Assembly (NCBI RefSeq): GCF_003063505.1
Contig: NZ_NERW01000002.1
Coordinates: forward strand, 248,001 to 312,000
From: Limnohabitans sp. T6-20
Lineage (GTDB): Bacteria > Pseudomonadota > Gammaproteobacteria > Burkholderiales > Burkholderiaceae_C
DNA: 64,000 nt
Direction: 5' to 3'
The notes beneath the pieces were generated by a model. The model was not told where the DNA came from and ran no database searches. It was given only the letters and a program-made list of their open reading frames with translations. This document shows, in pieces, positions 17,997 to 26,840 of the stretch. Position numbers and translations under genes: made by a program. The number at the start of each line of letters is the position of its first letter. Position 1 is the first letter of the stretch.

Positions 17997-18296
17997 GCCT
18001 ATTTGTGGCGATGAAAATGCATTCTGGCGGTTCAGGGTTGGGGTTTTGGCTCATCTGGCTGACAGGGTGAGGCTTGGCTTTGTGCTGCGCATCCATTAAG
18101 CGCATGCTGTTGCAGAGGTCTTGAACAGCATGCATTGCCGCATGTCTCTGGGCTACAAAAATGGGATGCCGATCAACCCCCTCGTTAGGGCCACGACTTG
18201 AGCCAAAGGGTCTAGACCAACAGGTCAATTGACGACCGAGTGGGCCTCCCGAACAATGAAACACGGTTCAGACTGAAAAGTGAAAAGGATCAGAGC
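17997..18296. other. Non-coding gap
   Basis: No gene with a ribosome site or recognisable product is seen in either strand, and no terminator is clear. A promoter for the gene at 18297 is expected here, but no convincing boxes were found. Confidence 0.4.
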
Positions 18297-18731
18297 ATGG
18301 CTCAAAAACATTGGATATTGGTGGCCAACGCTTCACAGGCGAAAGTTTGGGAGCGCACATCGTTCAACGAGCCCTTGGTGGAAGTGATCGATTGGATTCA
18401 TCCGGAAAGTCGCATGCCTGCAAGCCAGACCGAGCGTGCACCATTGGGGCATTCAGAAGCAGGTCGGGCGGGTTTGGCGCCCCGTGCAGAACTTAAACAG
18501 CTGCATCGCAGCGAGTTTGCCAAGACGTTGGCGAAGTATTTTCACGAAGCGGTGATGAACCACCGCATGAACGCCTTGGCCTTGTTCGTCTCCAACCCCT
18601 TCATGGGCGAGTTGTTGTCGCACCTGGATGCGCCCGTGCAACAGGCCCTTATGGCCCAACATGTGCTCGATTTGACGTCCTTGAATGTGTCTGAGCTGGA
18701 CAAGCGCCTACGCAGTGAATTTCGTTTGTAA
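18297..18731 (+). CDS. Host-attachment family protein
   Basis: The 144-residue product begins MAQKHWILVANASQAKVWER and has the HRSEFAKTLAKYF and NALALFVSNPFMGELLSHL segments of the family named protein required for attachment to host cells (PF10116-like). The name comes from an Agrobacterium mutant; the fold resembles archaeal release-factor/eRF1 domain 2 families and the biochemical role is unknown. The start at 18297 was chosen over 18240 because the family begins there. The gene overlaps the convergent phosphoribosyltransferase gene by 24 bases. It belongs to the stress-gene patch. Confidence 0.8.
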   Translation: MAQKHWILVANASQAKVWERTSFNEPLVEVIDWIHPESRMPASQTERAPLGHSEAGRAGLAPRAELKQLHRSEFAKTLAKYFHEAVMNHRMNALALFVSNPFMGELLSHLDAPVQQALMAQHVLDLTSLNVSELDKRLRSEFRL

Positions 18732-19340
18732 CGACGCCAGCACCTGCGCATCGTCCACCTGTGGGAACTGTTGGTAAAACTGCGCGACCGCCATGAAGTC
18801 CTCGGGGGCATGCAGGCACACCATTTCGTCGGCCAGGGGTTTGATTTTGGCAAGCGCATCCGGGCTGGCCACCGGAACAGCGCAGACCAAACGCTGCGGG
18901 TGGTGTTGGCGCACGGCTTTGAGTGCCGACATCATGGTGGCCCCTGTGGCCAGGCCATCGTCCACCACAATGACCACACGTCCCTGCACTGGGATCGGCG
19001 CCCGAATTTGGCTGTATTGCTGGCGTCGGGCCTTCAGTGTTTTCATCTGCAGTTTGATTTCATCTTTCACATATTGCGGGTCGATGCCCAGCGTTGCAGC
19101 GTAGGGCGAGAGGTAGGCCCGCCCTGTTTCGTCCACAGCGCCGATGGCCACTTCGGGCTGAGACGGTGCGCGCAGTTTTCGCACCAGCACCACATCCATT
19201 TGCCCATGCAACACATCCGCAATCCAGGCACCCATGGGCACAGCGCCTCGGGGTATCGCCAGAATCAAAGGGTTTTGGCCTTCGTACTTTTTGAGTGCCT
19301 TGCTTAATTGGCGGGCAGCGTCCAGGCGGTCTTTGAACAT
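18708..19340 (-). CDS. Phosphoribosyltransferase-domain protein
   Basis: The 210-residue protein has a type I phosphoribosyltransferase fold with the PRPP loop VVIVVDDGLATGATMMSAL near residue 125 and an N-terminal FKDRLDAARQLSKALKKYEG, LILAIPRGAVPMGAWIADVL. Stand-alone proteins of this kind occur in stress islands of proteobacteria and mycobacteria; the substrate is not known. It does not match Hpt, Apt or PyrE closely. Its 3' end overlaps the convergent host-attachment gene. Confidence is high for the family and low for the reaction. Confidence 0.85.
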   Translation of the reverse strand: MFKDRLDAARQLSKALKKYEGQNPLILAIPRGAVPMGAWIADVLHGQMDVVLVRKLRAPSQPEVAIGAVDETGRAYLSPYAATLGIDPQYVKDEIKLQMKTLKARRQQYSQIRAPIPVQGRVVIVVDDGLATGATMMSALKAVRQHHPQRLVCAVPVASPDALAKIKPLADEMVCLHAPEDFMAVAQFYQQFPQVDDAQVLASLQTKFTA

Positions 19341-19453
19341 GGCGGATTCCGTTGCTGTGGTTGGATCGCATTGTCAAAAAAACGGCGGTTTGGGTCTGTA
19401 CCTGGCACCACAAACCCAGCGCCCAGTGCAGGGTTTACTCATCCATGCGCATG

Positions 19454-19485
19454 AAAAAAGCCGCTCAACGGACGCTGAGCGGCTT
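19454..19485 (-). terminator. Terminator of metK
   Basis: On the minus strand AAGCCGCTCA pairs with TGAGCGGCTT, with a short loop, followed by a run of T. It lies 46 bases after the metK stop. Confidence 0.85.
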
Positions 19486-19531
19486 GTGCTTTGCGCCCCG
19501 TCCCTGTCGGGGGCTTGGCGTTTGCTTGGGC

Positions 19532-20713
19532 TTACAGACCCGCAGCCGCCTTCAATGTGGCGGCACGGTCGGTACGCTCCCACGTGAAGTCGGGCTCGTC
19601 GCGGCCAAAGTGGCCGTAGGCGGCGGTCTTGCTGTAGATCGGGCGCAGCAAGTCCAACATCTGGATGATGCCCTTGGGGCGCAGGTCAAAGTGCTCGGCC
19701 ACCAGGGCCGACAATTTTTCGTCCGAGATCACACCCGTGCCTGCGGTGTTGACGGTGATGTTCATGGGGCGGGCCACGCCAATCGCGTAAGCCACCTGCA
19801 CCTGGCACTGGGTGGCCAGACCTGCGGCCACGATGTTCTTGGCCACGTAGCGGGCGGCATAAGCGGCCGAGCGGTCCACTTTCGATGGGTCTTTGCCCGA
19901 GAACGCGCCACCACCATGGGGGCAAGCGCCGCCGTAGGTGTCCACAATGATCTTGCGGCCTGTGAGACCGCAATCGCCCTGGGGGCCGCCGATGACGAAG
20001 CGGCCTGTCGGGTTGATCAGGTATTTGGTGTCTTGCAGCCACTCTTTGGGCAGCACCGGCTTGATGATTTCTTCGATGATGGCTTCGGTGAAGCTGGCTT
20101 TCATCTTGGTGGCAGTCTCCGACTGGTCGGGGCTGTGCTGGGTGGACAGCACCACAGTGTCGATGCTGTGGGGCTTGCCGTCCACATAGCGCATGGTCAC
20201 CTGGCTCTTGGCGTCGGGGCGCAAGAAGGGCAGACGTCCGTCCTTGCGCAGCTGGGCCTGGCGCTCGACCAGACGGTGCGCGTAATAGATCGGGGCGGGC
20301 ATCAGTTCAGGCGTTTCCGAGCAGGCATAACCGAACATCAGGCCCTGGTCGCCCGCACCGATGTTGAGGTGGTCGTCCGATGCGTGGTCAACGCCCTGGG
20401 CGATGTCGTTGCTCTGCTTGTCGTAGCAGACCATGACCGCGCAGCCTTTGTAGTCGATGCCGTAGTCGGTGTTGTCGTAGCCGATGCGCTTGATGGTGTC
20501 GCGGGCGACCTGGATGTAGTCGACGTGCGCGTTGGTGGTGATTTCTCCGGCCAGGACCACCAGACCGGTGTTGGTCAGGGTCTCGGCGGCCACGCGGCTG
20601 CGGGGGTCTTGCTCGAAAATGGCGTCGAGGATCGCGTCCGAGATCTGGTCGGCGACCTTGTCGGGATGGCCTTCGGAGACAGATTCCGAGGTGAAGAGGA
20701 AATTGCTGGACAT
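19532..20713 (-). CDS. metK: S-adenosylmethionine synthetase
   Basis: MetK makes S-adenosylmethionine from methionine and ATP. The 393-residue protein starts [20 protein letters not shown] and contains the signature [10 protein letters not shown] and the P-loop-like [16 protein letters not shown]. Length matches the family. The Shine-Dalgarno AGGAG lies inside a 7-bp stem of the leader (20719-20725), so access to it is probably controlled by the RNA fold upstream. A hairpin terminator follows the gene. Identification is certain. Confidence 0.98.
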   Translation of the reverse strand: MSSNFLFTSESVSEGHPDKVADQISDAILDAIFEQDPRSRVAAETLTNTGLVVLAGEITTNAHVDYIQVARDTIKRIGYDNTDYGIDYKGCAVMVCYDKQSNDIAQGVDHASDDHLNIGAGDQGLMFGYACSETPELMPAPIYYAHRLVERQAQLRKDGRLPFLRPDAKSQVTMRYVDGKPHSIDTVVLSTQHSPDQSETATKMKASFTEAIIEEIIKPVLPKEWLQDTKYLINPTGRFVIGGPQGDCGLTGRKIIVDTYGGACPHGGGAFSGKDPSKVDRSAAYAARYVAKNIVAAGLATQCQVQVAYAIGVARPMNITVNTAGTGVISDEKLSALVAEHFDLRPKGIIQMLDLLRPIYSKTAAYGHFGRDEPDFTWERTDRAATLKAAAGL

Positions 20714-20836
20714 GAAAAAGGCTCCTAAAGTTTCAGAGGTTTGTCGGCGTTGCCGACCCTGAAAACCCGGAGCCTGGCGAACGCTTTAGCAGGTTTTATG
20801 AATCGCCCTGCAAGTAGTTCAGATAACTCGGCGATG
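20714..20836 (-). ncRNA. Structured metK leader, candidate SAM/SAH-type riboswitch
   Basis: A perfect TATAAT (minus strand, 20847-20842) predicts a transcript start near 20835, giving a leader of about 120 bases. On the minus strand ATCGCC pairs with GGCGAT, CCTG pairs with CAGG (20793-20790 with 20776-20773), GTCGGC/GCCGAC forms a hairpin (20757-20743), and AGGCTCC (20775-20769) pairs with GGAGCCT (20725-20719). The last arm covers the ribosome site and is followed by five T, so it could act as a terminator or a translation block. It shares bases with the CCTG/CAGG stem, so the two are mutually exclusive. The GCCAGGCTC box resembles the core of SAH riboswitches, but I cannot assign a class. 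Confidence 0.6.
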
Positions 20837-20841
20837 GGCAG

Positions 20842-20847
20842 ATTATA
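20842..20847 (-). promoter_or_regulatory. -10 box of the metK promoter
   Basis: TATAAT on the minus strand is a perfect -10 hexamer; the -35 region is weak. The region also lies upstream of slyX on the other strand. Confidence 0.55.
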
Positions 20848-20890
20848 AAAGATGTCAGAACACCCGCCGAAATCATGTCCAATACAGCCT

Positions 20891-21112
20891 ATGGACATCC
20901 CCACCCCGATTGAAAACCGCTTGGTCGACCTGGAAATCAAGGCCGGCTTCACCGAAGATCTGCTCGACCAGCTCAATGCGCAGGTCTACCGCCAGCAGCA
21001 GCAAATTGACGCGCTGATCCAGGAGCTGCGCCAGATGCGAGATCGTCTGCCCGAATCGGGTGGCGGCGCCGAGGTGCGCAACCTGCGTGATGAAATCCCA
21101 CCGCATTACTGA
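20891..21112 (+). CDS. slyX: SlyX family protein
   Basis: This small, about 73-residue protein is mostly one coiled coil: IENRLVDLEIKAGFTEDLLD followed by LNAQVYRQQQQIDALIQEL. It matches the SlyX family, whose role is unknown. The start at 20891 (MDIPTPIENRL) fits the family better than an in-frame ATG at 20852. Its stop codon overlaps the start of the next gene by one base (TGATG), so the two are likely co-translated. Confidence 0.85.
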   Translation: MDIPTPIENRLVDLEIKAGFTEDLLDQLNAQVYRQQQQIDALIQELRQMRDRLPESGGGAEVRNLRDEIPPHY

Positions 21113-22230
21113 TGAACATCCACAGCGTTCAGGACATTCGCGACCACTTGCGCGCGCTGGGGGCGAACGCCCTGCACGAGCAGCGCGTGCTGCGCCTGTG
21201 GACGCAAGCCAAACCGCAGGGCAGCGGGCGCAGGCCACTGGAAAGCTTCATGCCCACCGCTGTGCGCGAGGCTTTGCCAGCGCTCAGCGCCACGCTGGCG
21301 GGCCTGGCCACGCTGCGCGAGCAACACCCGGGGCAAGACGGCTCGGCCCGGTTGCTGGTGGGCCTGCAAGACGGCCAGACAGTCGAAAGCGTGCTGCTGC
21401 CGCGAGACGGCCTGTGTGTTTCGTCGCAAGTCGGTTGTGCCGTGGGTTGCGTGTTTTGCATGACCGGGCGCGAGGGGCTGATCCGCCAGGTGGGCAGCGC
21501 CGAGATCGTGGCCCAGGTGGCGCTGGCGCGCACACTCAGGCCGGTCAAAAAAGTGGTGTTCATGGGCATGGGCGAACCTTCGCACAACCTCGATCAGGTC
21601 ATGGAAGCCATCAACCTGCTGGGCACGGTGGGCAACATCGGTCACAAGAATCTGGTGTTTTCTACCGTGGGCGATGCGCGGGTGTTTGAACGCCTGCCGC
21701 AAGGCCGGGTTAAACCGGCGCTGGCTTTGTCGCTGCACACCACGCGGGCCGATTTGCGGGCGCAACTGCTGCCGCGTGCCCCGCGCTTTGACCCGCAAGA
21801 TTTGGTGGAGGCGGGCGAGGCCTATGCCCGCGCCACCGGCTACCCGATCCAGTACCAGTGGACGCTGATCGAGGGTGTGAACGACAGCGATGACGAAATC
21901 GAAGGCATCGTGCGATTGCTCAAGGGCAAATACGCGCTGATGAACATGATCCCCTACAACGCGGTGCCCGACTTGCCCTATGCGCGCCCGAGTTGGGAGA
22001 AGGCAGCGGCGATTGCCCGCACGCTGCACCAGCGCGGTGTGCTGACCAAGCTGCGCCAGTCAGCGGGGCAAGATGTGGATGGCGGTTGTGGCCAGCTCAG
22101 GGCGCGGGATGTGCAGCGGGTACAAGCCCCCATCAAGATGCCCGCGGGCTTGTGTGGGAGCGAGCCCCTGCGCGCGAATGCTCGCGGTACCACGGTACAT
22201 ATTTGGCCGCAGGGGCGGCCTCCCACATGA
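21112..22230 (+). CDS. RlmN/Cfr-family radical SAM RNA methyltransferase with REP-encoded C-terminus
   Basis: The protein has the radical-SAM cluster Cys109-x3-Cys113-x2-Cys116 (GCAVGCVFCMTG), the KVVFMGMGEPSHNLD motif, and the methyl-carrying Cys near 326 (DVDGGCGQL). RlmN methylates A2503 of 23S rRNA and A37 of some tRNAs. The motif VGC in place of the more usual form suggests a paralogue rather than the housekeeping RlmN; a second copy elsewhere would settle this. From about codon 348 to the stop the reading frame runs through a REP-like repeat (22153-22227), so some 25 C-terminal residues are repeat-encoded. Confidence 0.85.
   Translation: MNIHSVQDIRDHLRALGANALHEQRVLRLWTQAKPQGSGRRPLESFMPTAVREALPALSATLAGLATLREQHPGQDGSARLLVGLQDGQTVESVLLPRDGLCVSSQVGCAVGCVFCMTGREGLIRQVGSAEIVAQVALARTLRPVKKVVFMGMGEPSHNLDQVMEAINLLGTVGNIGHKNLVFSTVGDARVFERLPQGRVKPALALSLHTTRADLRAQLLPRAPRFDPQDLVEAGEAYARATGYPIQYQWTLIEGVNDSDDEIEGIVRLLKGKYALMNMIPYNAVPDLPYARPSWEKAAAIARTLHQRGVLTKLRQSAGQDVDGGCGQLRARDVQRVQAPIKMPAGLCGSEPLRANARGTTVHIWPQGRPPT
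22153..22227. repeat. REPIN-like element, copy A
   Basis: A 75-bp element bounded by inverted ends TGTGGGAGCGAGCCCCTGC and GCAGGGGCGGCCTCCCACA. Two related copies lie at 52167 and 52303. The sequence is close to the REP repeats I know from Pseudomonas. It overlaps the 3' end of the RlmN-like gene. Confidence 0.75.
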
Positions 22231-22297
22231 CCGCAGTGCAGCCCCATGTCGATGTCGGGGCAGCCTCCAACGCCAATGCGGTGGCGCTCGTCATGCT

Positions 22298-23194
22298 TCA
22301 GCGCCCCGGCAGCTTGACCAGTCCGCTGGAGAGCGATGTGCCCAGCAAAATCACCGCGCCGCACAGCAGCATCCAGGCGGTCACGCTCTCGCCCAGAAAA
22401 AGCACACCATATGCGATGGCAAACACCGGCACCAAAAAGGTGACGGTGAGGGCACGCGCAGGCCCCGAGTTTTCGATCAACTTGAAATACAGGATGTAGG
22501 CCACGCCCGTGCACATCACCCCGACCACCAACAAGGCCCCCCAGGCCGAGGCGCTGGGCCAGTGGTCAGGGCTGAACCACAGCGCAGGCAAGGCCAGGGC
22601 CAGGGTGGCCCCGATCTGGCTGCCGGTGGCCGTGACCAAGGGCGGCAGACTGGGGATATGCTTTTTGGTGAAGCTGGCAGCCAATGCATAGCAAGTGGTG
22701 GCGGCCAGACAGGCCAGTACCGCCCAGGCCGGGGCGATACCCGAGGCGTTGGGTTTGAAGCTGGCTTGCCCCCCGGCCAGCAGGACCACGCCGCCAAAAC
22801 CGATGGCCAAACCCAGCGTGCGCGACAGGCTGGGCTTATCACCCAACCAGACCCAAGCCACCACCGCGCCAAACAGCGGCACCGTGGCGTTCAGAATCGA
22901 TGAAAAACCCGTGGTGATGTGCATCACCGCAAAGGAATACAAGGCAAACGGAACGCCGCTGTTGAGCACGCCGACAAACAGCACGGGCTTCCAGTGTTGG
23001 CGCAGTGCGCCCCAATGGCCTTTGGCCAGCATCAGGGGCAGCAAAAAGAGCGAGGCGATGGCGACCCGAATGGCGGCGGTGGGCAGAGCCCCCAGTTCCA
23101 CCGCTGCCAGGCGCATGAACAGAAACGAGGAGCCCCAGATGGCGGCCAGGATCAAAAAATCGGCCAGCCAGCCTTTGGCGTGAGGAGAGGTCAT
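22298..23194 (-). CDS. EamA/DMT-family transporter
   Basis: The 298-residue protein has ten predicted membrane helices in two EamA repeats (FLILAAIWGSSFLFMRLAAV at the start; AILNATVPLFGAV-type segment, then a second repeat starting ILACLAATTCYALAASFTKK-like). This drug/metabolite superfamily exports amino acids, metabolites or drugs. The substrate cannot be predicted. The neighbours are alkylation-repair genes, with ogt 9 bases upstream on the same strand, so co-transcription is possible. Confidence 0.9.
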   Translation of the reverse strand: MTSPHAKGWLADFLILAAIWGSSFLFMRLAAVELGALPTAAIRVAIASLFLLPLMLAKGHWGALRQHWKPVLFVGVLNSGVPFALYSFAVMHITTGFSSILNATVPLFGAVVAWVWLGDKPSLSRTLGLAIGFGGVVLLAGGQASFKPNASGIAPAWAVLACLAATTCYALAASFTKKHIPSLPPLVTATGSQIGATLALALPALWFSPDHWPSASAWGALLVVGVMCTGVAYILYFKLIENSGPARALTVTFLVPVFAIAYGVLFLGESVTAWMLLCGAVILLGTSLSSGLVKLPGR

Positions 23195-23203
23195 TGAAAT
23201 TTG

Positions 23204-23704
23204 TCAGAGGTCCGGGTGGCCTTCGAGCTTCAGCAGCGCTTGTTTGCGCCACAGCCCGCCTGCGTAACCCGTGAGTTGGCCGCCAGCACCCAGGATGCGG
23301 TGGCAGGGCACGATGATACTCACCGGGTTGCGGCCCACCGCAGCGCCCACGGCGCGCACGGCTTTGGGCTTGTCCAATCGCCGCGCCAGATCGCCGTAGC
23401 TTTGGCTGGTGCCCAAAGGGATGGACAGCAGTGCTTGCCACACGGATTGTTGAAAAGGGGTTCCGACTGACAGGTCCAAGGGCAAGTCAAACCGCTGAAG
23501 TTCACCAGCAAAGTAGGCCGGCAGTTGTCGCGAGGCTTCTTGCAAGAAGTTGTTGGAGGTTTGCGGTGTCCAGTTTTGCATGCGCTCTTCGGACGGGCCG
23601 TGGCGCTGTCCTTCAAACCACACGCCGCACAAGCCTTCCATGGTGGCGGCGAGGATCACGGGGCCCAAAGGGCTGTCCAGTCGTTGGGTGTCAATGTTTT
23701 TCAA
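23204..23704 (-). CDS. ogt: Methylated-DNA-protein-cysteine methyltransferase
   Basis: This suicide enzyme removes methyl groups from O6-methylguanine in DNA by transferring them to its own Cys. The 166-residue protein has the active-site motif IIVPCHRILGAGG and the helix-turn-helix segment GTSQSYGDLARRLDKPKAVR, both typical of Ogt. It follows the Ada-AlkA gene by 7 bases, forming a two-gene alkylation-repair operon. Confidence 0.95.
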   Translation of the reverse strand: MKNIDTQRLDSPLGPVILAATMEGLCGVWFEGQRHGPSEERMQNWTPQTSNNFLQEASRQLPAYFAGELQRFDLPLDLSVGTPFQQSVWQALLSIPLGTSQSYGDLARRLDKPKAVRAVGAAVGRNPVSIIVPCHRILGAGGQLTGYAGGLWRKQALLKLEGHPDL

Positions 23705-23711
23705 AAGGGGC

Positions 23712-25259
23712 CTAGGGTGTGGTTTGCAAGCGCTGCCAGGCAGCGATCAGGGCATAGCTGCGAAAGGGTTGCCAGGCCAGACCCAGCTGTGCCACGGCTT
23801 TTGTGGGCGTGGGGTGCTGACGCACACCCAAAGCGGTTTGCAGTGCCACGTCTTGTACTGGCCAAGCATCGAGCCAGCGCAAGGCGCGCATGGCGATGTA
23901 ATGGGCTGTCCATGGACCAATCCCGGGCAAGGCCAACAGGGCTTGCAAGGTGGGCTCGAGCGGGGCTTGGGCATGCAACTGCAAAGCACCCGACTCGACG
24001 GCCCGCGCCAGCCCTTGAATGGCCTTTTGGCGTTGGCGCACCACGCCCAGGCTGCCCATGACCGCGGCGTTTTCCTCCAGCGCCAGGGTGGCTGCGCTGG
24101 GGAAAGTCCGGCTCAGTTCGAGCCAAGGGGTTTCACAGGGCGCGCCCAAGGCATTGACCAGCCGCTGACCCAAGGTGCGCGCGGCCTTGACGGTGATTTG
24201 CTGGCCCAGGATGGCGCGCACGGCCAGCTCAAACCCATCCAGGCCACCTGGCAAACGTTGGCCCGAAGCGTTCGGGAAATCCGGACCGATCACCTGCGCA
24301 ACGGCAGCCGGCTCGGCATCCAGGTCCAGCCAGTCACGGACCTGGGCCACCAGATCAGGCAGCACCGGCAACAAGTTCGGGCTCACCCCAAGATGCAGCC
24401 AAGGCCTTTCAGTGTCCCATTGCACTTCGATCCAACCGCAGATCACGTCTTGCTCGTGTGGCCAACGCACGGTTCGGCGCAACACGGCGTGCGGTCCTTC
24501 ACCTTGCCAGCTTTCAATGCCTGGCAGTGAACGGTCTTTGAAAAATTGCCAGAGCGCACCGATTTGGCAAGGTGGCCGATAGTGCAGCACCAGCGTCAGG
24601 GGGGCGCTGTTGGATGAGGTGGTCTGGCGTTGATTCCGTGTCGGGCGCAACTGTCCAGGGCTCAGTTGGTAATGTTGGGCAAAAGCCGCGTACATGCGTC
24701 GGGTTGAGCGGAAACCACTGGCTTTTGCGACCTGCGCCACCGACAAGGGACTGTCGTGTAACCATTGTTTGGCCCGCAGCAAGCGTTGGGTTTGCAGGTA
24801 TTGCACGGGCGAAACGTGCCAATGCAGCGCGAACATGCGTCGAAGGTGGCGGTCGCTCACGCCCAGTTGGGTCGCCAGTGTGGTCATGGTGGGCGCTTGA
24901 CGACCCCGTTGGATGGCGGCGTGCAGGTGCTTGGCGGCAAATTCGGCCAGTACAGTGCCCGCATTGGTGGTGGACCAAAAACGCCGTGCGGGGGCCAATT
25001 CGGGTCGGCAACGCAGGCAGGGCCTGAAACCATGGGATTCCGCTTGGGCGGGGGTTTCAAAAAACAGACAATTTGTGGCGCGGGGTAGTTTCACCCGGCA
25101 AACAGGACGGCAATAAATCCCTGTGGAGGTGACGCCGGTGAAAAAAATACCATCCCATGCCGCGTCTCTGTCGGCCATGGCTTTGTAGCAGCGCACCGCA
25201 TCCAGGCTTTGTGGTCCTGTGCGGCGGATGTGTGGCGGGGACGGCTCAGGGCAATTCAT
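23712..25259 (-). CDS. Ada-AlkA fusion: methyl-sensing regulator plus 3-methyladenine glycosylase
   Basis: The 515-residue protein joins an Ada N-terminal zinc domain (Cys in GIYCRPVC and FRPCLRC, about residues 48-85; the first Cys accepts a methyl group from DNA phosphotriesters), an AraC-type helix-turn-helix (VSDRHLRRMFALHWHVSPVQ), and a C-terminal AlkA-like glycosylase with the helix-hairpin-helix LPGIGPWTAHYIAMRAL and a catalytic Asp in WPVQDVALQTALG. The O6-methylguanine domain is absent but is supplied by Ogt from the next gene. It probably controls its own operon when methylated. Fusions of this kind are found in many proteobacteria and actinobacteria. Confidence 0.92.
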   Translation of the reverse strand: MNCPEPSPPHIRRTGPQSLDAVRCYKAMADRDAAWDGIFFTGVTSTGIYCRPVCRVKLPRATNCLFFETPAQAESHGFRPCLRCRPELAPARRFWSTTNAGTVLAEFAAKHLHAAIQRGRQAPTMTTLATQLGVSDRHLRRMFALHWHVSPVQYLQTQRLLRAKQWLHDSPLSVAQVAKASGFRSTRRMYAAFAQHYQLSPGQLRPTRNQRQTTSSNSAPLTLVLHYRPPCQIGALWQFFKDRSLPGIESWQGEGPHAVLRRTVRWPHEQDVICGWIEVQWDTERPWLHLGVSPNLLPVLPDLVAQVRDWLDLDAEPAAVAQVIGPDFPNASGQRLPGGLDGFELAVRAILGQQITVKAARTLGQRLVNALGAPCETPWLELSRTFPSAATLALEENAAVMGSLGVVRQRQKAIQGLARAVESGALQLHAQAPLEPTLQALLALPGIGPWTAHYIAMRALRWLDAWPVQDVALQTALGVRQHPTPTKAVAQLGLAWQPFRSYALIAAWQRLQTTP

Positions 25260-25410
25260 GAGTGCATGTTAGCTATAAATGCGCTGGAATCGTCTTGCCG
25301 ATGTGTCGTTTTCGGACCTTTGATGGCGCACAGCACAGGGGCTGTGGCCACCTACAATGCAGGCTGGCTTCACTGTTCGGTTCAGAGAGCCTTTTTGATG
25401 GATTCATCGC

Positions 25411-26814
25411 ATGCAAGTTACGCCTTCTATTTTCAAAGCCTATGACATCCGCGGCGTGGTGCCGTCCACCCTCAACGAGCAAGTGGCTGAGGGATTGGGG
25501 CGTGCCTTTGGCACCCAAGCCATGGCCGAAGGGCAGACCACGGTCGCGGTGGGGCGCGATGGGCGGCTGAGCGGGCCCGGTTTGTCGGCCGCGCTGATTC
25601 GCGGGCTGGTGGCCGCAGGCGTGCAGGTGATCGACATCGGCTTGGCGACCACCCCCATGCTGTACTTTGCGGCGAACACTGCTTGCCAAAGCGGCATTCA
25701 GGTGACGGGAAGCCACAATCCGAAGGATTACAACGGTTTCAAAATGGTTCTTGCAGGTCGCGCCATTTACGGCGACGAGATCCAAGCTTTGCGCCAAATG
25801 ATGGAGACCGAAACCTGGCAGCTGCGTGACGGCGGCAGCGTCCGGTTGCTGGATGTGTTGGCCGACTACACACAGCGCATCGTCGGCGACATTCGCTTGG
25901 CGCGCCCCATGAAGATCGTGGTCGATTCGGGCAACGGCATTGCGGGTGCCTCGGCCCCCGGCATCTTCCGCGCTTTGGGCTGCGAAGTGATCGAGCTGTT
26001 CAGCGAGGTCGATGGCAACTTTCCGAACCACCACCCCGACCCGAGCAAGCCCGAAAATTTGCAAGACCTGATCCAGGCCCTGAAAACCACCGGGGCCGAG
26101 CTGGGCCTGGCGTTTGACGGCGATGGTGACCGGCTGGGCATCGTCACGAAAGACGGCAACAACATTTACCCCGACCGCCAGATGCAGCTGTTCGCACAAG
26201 ATGTGCTCAGTCGCGTGCCGGGCGGCACCATTTTGTTTGACGTGAAGTGCTCGCAGCGCTTGGCCCCGGCCATTGAGGCCGCAGGCGGCAAGCCTTTGAT
26301 GTACAAAACCGGGCACTCGCTCATCAAGGCCCAAATGAAGGTCATTGAGGCCGCAGGCGGCCAAGCCCCTTTGGGTGGTGAGATGAGCGGCCACATCTTC
26401 TTCAAGGAGCGCTGGTATGGCTTTGACGACGGCACCTACGCGGGTTGCCGCTTGCTCGAGATCTTGAGTCAAAGCCCTGATGCCAATGCCGTGCTCAACG
26501 CCTTGCCCGCCAGCTTCAGCACGCCGGAGCTGAATGTGGCCTGCGCCGAAGGCGAACCGCACAGCGTGACGAGTGCTTTGCAAGTGCTGGCCGGTGATGC
26601 TTTCAAAGCACCCGCCCAAATTTTCACCATCGACGGCCTGCGCATTGACTGGCCCGATGGCTTTGGCCTGATCCGGGCATCCAACACCACGCCTGTGCTG
26701 GTGCTGCGTTTTGAGGGGCAGACCGAAGCGGCCTTGCACCGCATCGAGACCGACATGCTGGCCCTGCTGCGTTCGGTCAAGCCTGACGCGCAGATTCAGG
26801 CTGCGACGCATTGA
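25411..26814 (+). CDS. Phosphomannomutase/phosphoglucomutase
   Basis: The 467-residue enzyme of the alpha-D-phosphohexomutase family interconverts hexose 1- and 6-phosphates and feeds nucleotide sugars into polysaccharide synthesis. It starts TPSIFKAYDIRGVVPST, carries the phospho-Ser motif VTGSHNPKDYNGFK near residue 100, the metal loop FDGDGDRLGIVTK near 235, and GEMSGHIFFKERW for sugar binding. AlgC-type enzymes have this layout. It heads the polysaccharide block and is followed 26 bases later by a glycosyltransferase. Confidence 0.94.
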   Translation: MQVTPSIFKAYDIRGVVPSTLNEQVAEGLGRAFGTQAMAEGQTTVAVGRDGRLSGPGLSAALIRGLVAAGVQVIDIGLATTPMLYFAANTACQSGIQVTGSHNPKDYNGFKMVLAGRAIYGDEIQALRQMMETETWQLRDGGSVRLLDVLADYTQRIVGDIRLARPMKIVVDSGNGIAGASAPGIFRALGCEVIELFSEVDGNFPNHHPDPSKPENLQDLIQALKTTGAELGLAFDGDGDRLGIVTKDGNNIYPDRQMQLFAQDVLSRVPGGTILFDVKCSQRLAPAIEAAGGKPLMYKTGHSLIKAQMKVIEAAGGQAPLGGEMSGHIFFKERWYGFDDGTYAGCRLLEILSQSPDANAVLNALPASFSTPELNVACAEGEPHSVTSALQVLAGDAFKAPAQIFTIDGLRIDWPDGFGLIRASNTTPVLVLRFEGQTEAALHRIETDMLALLRSVKPDAQIQAATH

Positions 26815-26840
26815 GTCGGCCCGCTCAGGAAAAACCATTC

